DNA of 19,860 nt from the NCBI GenBank assembly GCA_036003885.1, contig DASYSA010000011.1:1-19860 (forward strand), written 5' to 3'. The number at the start of each line of letters is the position of its first letter. Position 1 is the stretch's first letter. The notes beneath the pieces were generated by a model. The model saw only the letters and a list, made by a program, of their open reading frames with translations. It was not told the origin of the DNA and did no database searches. The translations under genes and the position numbers were made by a program. Origin of the DNA: DASYSA01 sp036003885 (lineage in GTDB: Bacteria > Acidobacteriota > Blastocatellia > UBA7656). Of the stretch, positions 13,994 to 19,860 are shown one piece after another.

Positions 13994-14908
13994 TCAAACC
14001 GGCCGCTGTCCGATCTCGCCCATCGCGCGGAACTTCTCATACCTGCGCCTGACCCGTTCGCCGTCGCCCAGGTTGCGCACGGAATTCAGCGCGTCAGCCA
14101 GATAAGCTGAAAGCGTAACTCCCATTTCGTCCGGGTCGAAATGGGCGCCGCCTGCAGGCTCCGGCACTATCTGATCTATCAAGCCGAGCTGCAACAGGTC
14201 AGGCGCAGTCAGTTTTAGAGCTCGCGCCGCCTGCTCGGCATAGGACGCATCCCGCCAGAGGATAGATGCGCATCCTTCGGGTGTGATCACCGAGTAGATC
14301 GAGTTTTCCAGCATCAGTACTCTGTCGCCGACTCCAATGGCCAGCGCGCCGCCCGAACCTCCCTCACCCGTTACGGTCACGATTATCGGCACGCGCAGCC
14401 TGGCCATCTCGCGCAGGTTGTAAGCAATTGCTTCGGCCTGGCCGCGCTCTTCGGCGGCAATGCCCGGATAAGCTCCGCTTGTGTCGATGAAGGTGAAGAC
14501 CGGCCGGTGGAATTTCTCGGCCAGCTTCATAACCCGAAGCGCTTTGCGATAGCCTTCCGGCTTAGCCATGCCGAAGTTTCGCAGTTGCCTCTGCCGGGTG
14601 GTGCGCCCTTTCTGGTGACCGACCACCACACAGGGTTCTCCATTGAAGTCGGCAAGACCGGCGACAATGGCCGGGTCGTCGCCGAATCTGCGATCGCCGT
14701 GGACTTCGGTAAAGGCGGTGAAGACTCGCTCAACGTAATCGAGCATGTAAGGGCGGTCAGTGTGGCGGGCGAGCTTGACGCGCTCCCACGCGGTGGGGAG
14801 AGCGGGATCCGCTGTCAGGTTGGCCGCTTCGTTACGTTGAAGCCGGCGGTGAATCTCGTCCATCGGGTCCTCGTCATCCGAAGCGGCGTTCTTCTTGTCG
14901 TCAGGCAT
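13994..14908 (-). CDS. accA: Acetyl-CoA carboxylase carboxyltransferase subunit alpha
   Basis: This 304-residue protein is AccA, which with AccD moves carboxyl from biotin carrier protein to acetyl-CoA to form malonyl-CoA in fatty-acid synthesis. It matches in length (E. coli about 319). Diagnostic segments are RPYMLDYVERVFTAFTEVHG, GDDPAIVAGLA, NFGMAKPEGYRKALRVMKLA, FIDTSGAYPG, GEGGSGGALAIGVGD, and SVITPEGCASILWRDA. Residues 1-25 are acidic and poorly conserved. The start ATG 14908 has GCAGGGCGG upstream. It shares a 119-base divergent region with icd, coupling fatty-acid and citrate-cycle genes. accD is not in the window, as is common outside clustered genomes. Confidence 0.96.
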   Translation of the reverse strand: MPDDKKNAASDDEDPMDEIHRRLQRNEAANLTADPALPTAWERVKLARHTDRPYMLDYVERVFTAFTEVHGDRRFGDDPAIVAGLADFNGEPCVVVGHQKGRTTRQRQLRNFGMAKPEGYRKALRVMKLAEKFHRPVFTFIDTSGAYPGIAAEERGQAEAIAYNLREMARLRVPIIVTVTGEGGSGGALAIGVGDRVLMLENSIYSVITPEGCASILWRDASYAEQAARALKLTAPDLLQLGLIDQIVPEPAGGAHFDPDEMGVTLSAYLADALNSVRNLGDGERVRRRYEKFRAMGEIGQRPV

Positions 14909-14940
14909 AACCGCCCTGCTTCCACATCAAAGCCAGATTC

Positions 14941-14970
14941 TTGACACCTCATTCAGCGCGCTGCTAGAGT
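14941..14970 (+). promoter_or_regulatory. Probable icd promoter
   Basis: TTGACA at 14941-14946 and TAGAGT at 14965-14970 are separated by 18 bases in the divergent accA-icd region. Transcription would start near 14977, about 50 bases before the ATG. The -35 is perfect and the -10 matches at four of six positions. Confidence 0.52.
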
Positions 14971-15027
14971 CGGCGTTTAGCCATCCTGGCCTCGAAAGCC
15001 GCTCACAGACAGGAGGTCGCCAAGTCC

Positions 15028-16413
15028 ATGGAGAAGTTCAATGGTATAGAAGTTCCCGCCGACGGTCAAAAGATTACCGTTGATGGGGATCGGCTCAAAG
15101 TGCCGGACCGCCCCATAATTCCATTCATTGAAGGCGACGGGATTGGGCGCGACATCTGGCGCGCCTCGCAGAGGGTCTTCGATGCGGCGGTCGAGAAGGC
15201 CTTTGACGGCAAGCGCAGCGTCGCGTGGTTCGAGATATTCGCCGGCGAGAAAGCCTTTAACGCCTTCGGCGAATGGCTGCCCGAAGACTCGGTGAAGGCC
15301 ATCGCCGAATTTGCGGTTGCAATCAAAGGCCCGCTCACCACTCCTGTCGGCGGCGGCATTCGCAGCCTGAACGTCACCCTTCGCCAGGTTCTCGACCTCT
15401 ATGCGTGCGTCCGGCCGGTGCGTTACTTCGAGGGAGTGCCCTCCCCGGTTAAGCTGCCCGAAAGAGTCAATGTGGTGATCTTTCGCGAAAACACAGAGGA
15501 CGTTTATGCGGGCATCGAGTTCCCGTCCGGCAGCGAACGAGCGGCTGAACTGATTTCGCTCTTGAATGACAAGTTCGGCTACCGGGTGCGGACCGACAGC
15601 GGGATCGGCATCAAACCAATGTCGCCGACCGGCACGAAGCGGCTCGTGCGCCGCGCCATTCGATACGCCCTCGAGTTCGGCAAGCCCTCGGTCACCCTGG
15701 TCCACAAGGGCAACATTATGAAGTACACCGAGGGCGCCTTCCGCGACTGGGGCTACGAGCTCGCTAAAGAAGAGTTCAGGAATGAGACGGTGACCGAGCG
15801 CGAGACCTGGATCCTCGAGAACCGCGAGAAGAACGCTTCAATCACCGACGAAGAGAACGCGCGGATGATAGAGCCCGGGTTCGAACAGATGTCGGAGAAG
15901 CAACGCGCGGCCGCGGTGGCTGAAGTCAAAGAGACTTTGGCCGCCATCGGGAACTCTCACGGCAACGGCGAATGGAAGAAGAAGCTGTTAATCAAAGACC
16001 GCATCGCCGATTCAATATTCCAGCAGATACTTATCCGCCCGGAGGAGTACTCGATTCTTGCGACTCCGAATCTCAATGGGGATTACCTCTCGGACGCCGC
16101 AGCTGCTCAGGTCGGCGGCCTGGGAATGGCTCCAGGAGCCAATATCGGGGACAAGGCCGCGGTGTTCGAAGCGACTCACGGGACCGCTCCGAAATATGCC
16201 GATAAGGACGTGATCAACCCGTCCTCGGTTATCCTGTCCGGCGTCATGATGTTCGACCATATCGGCTGGCGCGAAGTCGGCAGCAAGATCACCGATGCGC
16301 TGACCATGACCATCCGGCAGAAGCGCGTAACTTACGATCTGGAACGGCAGATGGAAGGGGCAACGAAAGTGAAGACCAGCGAGTTCGCTTCGGCCATCAT
16401 CGAGAACATGTGA
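15028..16413 (+). CDS. icd: NADP-dependent isocitrate dehydrogenase
   Basis: Isocitrate dehydrogenase of the citrate cycle, converting isocitrate to 2-oxoglutarate and CO2. The 461 residues align along the E. coli enzyme (416). IRSLN keeps the phosphorylatable serine, S113; HGTAPKYADKD keeps the K389-Y390 pair that selects NADP; LNGDYLSDAAAAQVGG holds metal and substrate residues; it ends SEFASAIIENM. About 45 extra residues lie between 252 and 318 (TVTERETWILENREKN onward, through the S-H-G-N-G-E-W-K stretch). They match in pattern the insertion I recall in cyanobacterial Icd. AGGAGG is 11 bases before the ATG, slightly far. The stop is three bases from the stop of the converging gene. Confidence 0.96.
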   Translation: MEKFNGIEVPADGQKITVDGDRLKVPDRPIIPFIEGDGIGRDIWRASQRVFDAAVEKAFDGKRSVAWFEIFAGEKAFNAFGEWLPEDSVKAIAEFAVAIKGPLTTPVGGGIRSLNVTLRQVLDLYACVRPVRYFEGVPSPVKLPERVNVVIFRENTEDVYAGIEFPSGSERAAELISLLNDKFGYRVRTDSGIGIKPMSPTGTKRLVRRAIRYALEFGKPSVTLVHKGNIMKYTEGAFRDWGYELAKEEFRNETVTERETWILENREKNASITDEENARMIEPGFEQMSEKQRAAAVAEVKETLAAIGNSHGNGEWKKKLLIKDRIADSIFQQILIRPEEYSILATPNLNGDYLSDAAAAQVGGLGMAPGANIGDKAAVFEATHGTAPKYADKDVINPSSVILSGVMMFDHIGWREVGSKITDALTMTIRQKRVTYDLERQMEGATKVKTSEFASAIIENM

Positions 16414-16416
16414 GGT

Positions 16417-17262
16417 CTACGGCTGAGTTTCACCTGGCTTGTTGCCGACTGTTACCGGGTTGGGTGTGCCCTCCAGGAATGGGCTTATCAGGTCCGCCAG
16501 CCTTTTTTCTTCAGCTTCCCGGCGCACCGCGAAGTCTATCGACTCTCGCTTTGCATCCGCGGTCTCCGCCCTCAGCGCTTCGATCTCGGCTTGCTTGCGC
16601 TTGAGATACTCTTCGGTCTCCTGGGTGATCTGCTGGATCTTTGCCGCAACACGCTGCTCGGCTGCGTCCGCGTGCTTGTCGAGCATCTGTTGATAAGCAT
16701 CGAGCGCTCGATCGCGCCGAACCGCGTCGGTGATCGGGACATCCGGCCCGATCCCCTTAGCTGAGAGCGTAAGATTCACGGCGACGACCTTGATCGCCAG
16801 CGGTTGCGAGGCGACAGTCGGATTCTCGAGGAGTTTGCCGAGTTCGTCGACAGTGAAGGGCGAGTCGGGAAGGCGCGCCTCTTTGTAAATCTGTTCGAAG
16901 GGACGGCTCGCGAGATTACCCGTCGCCGCTGATGGAGACTTGAACTGGGGTGAAGCCTCTCCGGCAACAAGGTCCGATACTCGCGCCCCGGTGCGAGGAG
17001 CGGAAGAGGCCGGCGGCGGCGAAGAAGCGCCGTGCGTTTGAGGCCTTGCCGGCGGGGCTGCCTCTTGTTGCTCCTCTTCGGGCACGACCTTTACAAAGAA
17101 CCCGAGCAGCGACTTCAGGGCGCCGACCTCTTTGACTTGCGTCTGTGGTGGAGCGCTCGATTGTTCCGGCGCGCGCGATCCAACGCCCGAGGACATCGAT
17201 TCCATCTCGGCCAATATCTCTTCCGTAGTCTTGGGCCTCCGAGGCTGCTTGGGATCCGGCAT
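16417..17262 (-). CDS. Unrecognised proline-rich coiled-coil protein
   Basis: I do not recognise this 281-residue protein. Residues 1-45 are charged and polar (TTEEILAEMESMSSG). A short amphipathic helix (48-60, GALKSLLGFFVKVV) is followed by a low-complexity Pro/Ala/Ser region to about 115. A helical, apparently structured part spans 120-195 (PFEQIYKEARLPDSPFTVDE, LAIKVVAVNLTL, TDAVRRDRALDAY), and then a long charged coiled coil runs 195-258. There is no signal peptide or true membrane segment. ATG 17262 has GGGAGGAAG six bases upstream. It is last in the ABC operon, 37 bases after the coiled-coil membrane protein, so it may be its cytoplasmic partner. Confidence 0.8.
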   Translation of the reverse strand: MPDPKQPRRPKTTEEILAEMESMSSGVGSRAPEQSSAPPQTQVKEVGALKSLLGFFVKVVPEEEQQEAAPPARPQTHGASSPPPASSAPRTGARVSDLVAGEASPQFKSPSAATGNLASRPFEQIYKEARLPDSPFTVDELGKLLENPTVASQPLAIKVVAVNLTLSAKGIGPDVPITDAVRRDRALDAYQQMLDKHADAAEQRVAAKIQQITQETEEYLKRKQAEIEALRAETADAKRESIDFAVRREAEEKRLADLISPFLEGTPNPVTVGNKPGETQP

Positions 17263-17299
17263 TAGAACTTCCTCCCTCACTGGACTAAGGACAGGTCTT

Positions 17300-18199
17300 T
17301 CACTTCACACGTCTGATATGTTCTCGCGAAGCGCGGCGTCGGGCAGAGTCATCCTCCTCCGCGGGCGGTTCTTCTATCTGTGGAGGCTCATGCTCCACGG
17401 GCGAAGCTTCAAGGCTCGACAGACTGTCGGTCTCGGTTATCAACACGTCTTCGTAAGTAGAGCGGAACTCGTCGCTGATGCTGAGGTTCGTCAGCAGATT
17501 GTCCACCAGATCCGATATGCCCGCGACGTTGGTGAACGAGTACACCTCGTCCTGAATCAAGCTCAGTGAGTTTCGAACGACCTGCAACCTGGCTTCGAGC
17601 AGCCGCACGAGCTCGTCCAGTTTCTGAATCCGCGCCTGCCGCTTCTTTAGGATGTTCAGATTCTGCGACAGCGCCTGGCGGACCTGTTCCGACTGCTCAT
17701 TGTGGACCGACTTTTCAGCGCGGATGATCTCGTTGTTGAGCATGTTCTGAAGATTGCGGTAGTTGCGTGACGACAACAGATGATGAGCCCGCAGCATGCG
17801 CGCGTACTCGAACCGAAATGCCGAGAGCTTCTCGGTCACTCCTGAAAGGATGGCGTTGCTCCCCTTATCGTCGAGTTCGGCTGACCGTTTCTCGATCTCG
17901 TCGCACAGGTTCCGAACGGAGAAGAAGTCGTTTTGATAGGCCTGAGGAAGTGCGACCACGATTGTCTTCTCGGAGTCTTCGGTCTCGAGTTTCTGGTCTT
18001 TGTTCTTTCGCGCGCGGATTATGCGTTGAACCCGAGGGTCCTGAGCAATGAAGAGAGCCCCGACCTCGCCGGCAGCCAACAGCGCGAGAAAGCCCCAGAA
18101 GTTGACTACCAGGATGAGGAAAGCCATCACCCCGACGAAGCCGAGGTTCAAGTCGCTCTTGAAGACTTCCTTCACATAGTTGATCTCGTCGTCAGCCAT
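17300..18199 (-). CDS. Unrecognised membrane protein with long coiled coil
   Basis: A 299-residue protein I do not recognise. After a short acidic N-terminus, residues about 20-52 are hydrophobic and could hold one long or two short membrane helices (FVGVMAFLILVVNFWGFLAL). Residues 55-85 are basic and then acidic. From about 90 to 235 the protein is almost all helix with heptad-like charged and leucine spacing (NLNILKKRQARIQKLDELVR), a likely coiled coil. The tail from about 255 is acidic and proline-rich, ending in a basic RRRASREHIRRVK stretch. It is 7 bases downstream of the ABC ATPase gene, which strongly suggests co-transcription and a shared function. An anchored tether or stator-like role is possible, but this is guesswork. 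Confidence 0.82.
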   Translation of the reverse strand: MADDEINYVKEVFKSDLNLGFVGVMAFLILVVNFWGFLALLAAGEVGALFIAQDPRVQRIIRARKNKDQKLETEDSEKTIVVALPQAYQNDFFSVRNLCDEIEKRSAELDDKGSNAILSGVTEKLSAFRFEYARMLRAHHLLSSRNYRNLQNMLNNEIIRAEKSVHNEQSEQVRQALSQNLNILKKRQARIQKLDELVRLLEARLQVVRNSLSLIQDEVYSFTNVAGISDLVDNLLTNLSISDEFRSTYEDVLITETDSLSSLEASPVEHEPPQIEEPPAEEDDSARRRASREHIRRVK

Positions 18200-18206
18200 A
18201 AGAAAC

Positions 18207-19079
18207 TCACAGTTTTGGAAACTCGACTATTTTAATCTCTTTGCGGATTTCGGCAAACCGAGGGATGTCCTCAATGTCCGGCCGGTACGCCAGTCCCTCG
18301 GCCACGAGATTATACTCCTTCATTATCCGAGCGCCCGGTATTGGCTTCCCTTTCTGATCGCGGTCCCGGCCAAGCAGATAGACGTGATCGGAGATCGCCA
18401 GAGCAGAGGTCACATCGTGCGTGATGATGATAAAGGTGTTCAGCGTGTGTTGGTTCGCAATGCGCGAAATCAGATTGATCACGTTGATAATGTTGACCGG
18501 ATCGAGTCCTGAAAATGGCTCGTCGAGGATGATGAAGTGGCGCTCGCGCATCAACTGCTGAAGGATCGCAACGCGCTGGCGCTGGCCCCCCGAGAGTTGC
18601 ACCGGCCATGCGAGTCCCTGCGCGACCAGGTCGAACTCGTCCAGGTACTTGAGCGCCTTCTCCTTCGCCGCCTTCTTCTCCATGCCCGTGCGCACCGCGG
18701 GTTCAATCAGGTTGTTCAGGACATTCTGGTCCTCAAAGAGCGGGTATCTCTGAAAGACCACCCCCACGTCCCCCACTCGCACCGGCCGCATTTGATTCGC
18801 AGCGCCATCGCTTATCATCACGCAGCCGGAAGTGGGCTTTTCCAGCGCTGCGATTATGCGGAGGGCGGTGGTCTTGCCGGCGCCGGACGGGCCGAGCAGG
18901 CTGACGATCTGCGGTTTGTTCCTGCTGTCTTCAATAGTAAGCGAGAGGTCCTTGAGCGCCAGGAACGAGCTGCCGTCGTTCATGGGGAACGCCTTGGAGA
19001 CTTTGTCGACCGTGAGCAGCGTGCCGTCCGATTCAAGCTTGTCGATGGGCCCGGGCACACACGTTTCGTTTTCGCTCAT
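18207..19079 (-). CDS. ABC transporter ATP-binding protein (NitT/TauT-like)
   Basis: A 290-residue ABC ATPase with all motifs intact: Walker A GPSGAGKTT (63-71), Q-loop VVFQ (Q110), signature LSGGQ (162-166), Walker B FIILDEP (182-187) and switch H221 in ITHDVTSA. The core is closest to the NitT/TauT/SsuB or amino-acid importer type. The C-terminus from about 235 (GRDRDQKGKPIPGARIMKEY to EFPKL) is longer than a minimal ATPase by some 40 residues. An N-terminal extension of about 20 residues also precedes the domain. The gene sits between the permease (7 bases before) and the coiled-coil membrane protein (7 bases after). Substrate unknown; no binding protein is in view. Confidence 0.93.
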   Translation of the reverse strand: MSENETCVPGPIDKLESDGTLLTVDKVSKAFPMNDGSSFLALKDLSLTIEDSRNKPQIVSLLGPSGAGKTTALRIIAALEKPTSGCVMISDGAANQMRPVRVGDVGVVFQRYPLFEDQNVLNNLIEPAVRTGMEKKAAKEKALKYLDEFDLVAQGLAWPVQLSGGQRQRVAILQQLMRERHFIILDEPFSGLDPVNIINVINLISRIANQHTLNTFIIITHDVTSALAISDHVYLLGRDRDQKGKPIPGARIMKEYNLVAEGLAYRPDIEDIPRFAEIRKEIKIVEFPKL

Positions 19080-19086
19080 GACTTTG

Positions 19087-19860
19087 CTACGCCCTCTCCG
19101 CGATGAGGCTGTAGGGGAAGAACAGGCGCTTGATCAGCGAGAAGAACAGGTCTTCAAGCACCGCGATGACGCCGATGATCATCAGGTAGCCATAGACTTC
19201 GGCGAGATTGTTGGTCGCCGAGTGGGAGTAGATTTGACTGCCGATGCCGCCCTCAGTTCGATTGTAGGTTTCAATCGCCGTTATCATCACCCAGCCGATG
19301 GCTGCGTTCTGCGCGATCATGTCTATCATGTGTGGGAGCGTCGGCCGCATCACGACACTGTAGAATACCTGCCAATCGTTATAGCCCAGCACTTTCGCGA
19401 GCTCATACTTCATTCGCGGGATTGATCCAACTACTGCGGTCATGCTGGTCACCAGGAAAAAGGACATCCCCGTAGTCAGCATCGCGACCTTCATCGGCCA
19501 CCCGATCGTGAACAGAGACAGGAAGACCAGATTGAACCCTATGATCGGGATGTAGCGCATCCATTGCACCATCTTGTTGAAAGGCTGGAAGACCGGGATC
19601 ACGCTGAGGTAGGCGATCGTTATGGAAATGATGGATGCGTAGCTAATGCCCACGACGTTGAGCTTCATCGTGACGTAGACGTTGTAGGCCAACCCCTGTG
19701 CCGGCTGGTCGGCCCTCCACATCCTGGCAAGCGCTCTAAAGACTTCCTGGGGGAGAGGAAGCGCCTTGATGGGATTGAGGAACCAGAGAAGCAGGACCAG
19801 GCCGACCCATATGAGTGCGAGGTTCGAGCGGACGAATGCGCCGAGACTACCCTGCACTCG
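19087..19860 (-). CDS. ABC transporter permease, 5' end at or beyond the window edge
   Basis: An ABC permease of the binding-protein-dependent (NitT/TauT-like) type. The EAA-type loop reads YELAKVLGYNDWQVFYSVVM followed by RPTLP, the site that docks the ATPase. Hydrophobic segments lie near 13-30, 68-90, 97-117, 121-145, 183-195 and 224-245 (counted from GTG 19857), six in all as expected. A GTG at 19857 could be the start (256 residues, near the usual 250-280), but the frame stays open to the last base, so the true start may be outside. It heads the operon seen here, 7 bases before the ATPase gene. Whether a substrate-binding protein or further permease precedes it cannot be told. Confidence 0.9.
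   Translation of the reverse strand, partial: RVQGSLGAFVRSNLALIWVGLVLLLWFLNPIKALPLPQEVFRALARMWRADQPAQGLAYNVYVTMKLNVVGISYASIISITIAYLSVIPVFQPFNKMVQWMRYIPIIGFNLVFLSLFTIGWPMKVAMLTTGMSFFLVTSMTAVVGSIPRMKYELAKVLGYNDWQVFYSVVMRPTLPHMIDMIAQNAAIGWVMITAIETYNRTEGGIGSQIYSHSATNNLAEVYGYLMIIGVIAVLEDLFFSLIKRLFFPYSLIAERA

Noticed and set aside
13311..13997. 228-codon minus-strand frame over the HAD gene
   Set aside because: It is a frame-shifted reading of the HAD gene, rich in arginine and proline, while the other frame holds all four HAD motifs.
14507..14944. 145-codon plus-strand frame opposite accA
   Set aside because: It is fully antisense to a clear accA, shows no motif of its own and has no ribosome site; codon structure of accA explains it.

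Overview
The window carries a moderately GC-rich bacterial chromosome segment with no phage, integrase, IS element, CRISPR array, rRNA or tRNA that I can see. I infer an acidobacterium, most likely of the Blastocatellia/Pyrinomonadales type. The reasons are an M56 peptidase fused to an efflux-adaptor-like tail behind a BlaI repressor, the style of the PQQ-type propeller and DUF4386 proteins, and a pair of TGAA-loop hairpins in one gap that I remember as recurrent in such genomes. That assignment is from memory and not checked. No gap of more than 300 bases lacks a gene.

Layout. 1-1060: a decayed piece of a DUF4386 gene lies just upstream of an intact DUF4386 membrane protein, which ends at a hairpin shared with the converging next gene. 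1074-3170: a blaI-blaR1-like sensor/repressor operon on the minus strand, whose promoter is covered by a 42-bp palindrome. 3234-9217: a run of plus-strand accessory genes: an exported DUF3574 protein, an exported NTF2-like protein, a membrane-anchored metallophosphoesterase, a methyltransferase, a two-HKD phospholipase-D-like protein with its own strong promoter, a frameshifted CPBP protease-like gene and a second NTF2-like protein. 9241-9303: the paired hairpins. 9440-12528: an exported PQQ-type beta-propeller protein overlapping an exported AGE-family sugar epimerase.

12503-14908 on the minus strand is core metabolism: accA, a HAD phosphatase and a dienelactone-hydrolase-family protein. Divergent from accA is icd (15028-16413), an NADP-type isocitrate dehydrogenase with the insertion known from cyanobacterial enzymes. 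16417-19860 is a tight minus-strand operon: ABC permease (running to the window edge), ABC ATPase, a membrane protein with a long coiled coil, and a proline-rich coiled-coil protein. I recognise no substrate-binding protein there.

How the genes may work together. BlaI and the M56 sensor form a self-controlled regulatory pair that may also control the divergent DUF3574 gene. The propeller and epimerase look like a co-translated envelope pair acting on sugars. The four-gene ABC operon is the best candidate for an undescribed system, because two unrecognised coiled-coil proteins are locked to an ABC importer-like core with 7-base spacings. The most concrete sequence oddities are the M56-adaptor fusion, the one-base frameshift inside the CPBP active-site motif, and the decayed DUF4386 duplicate.
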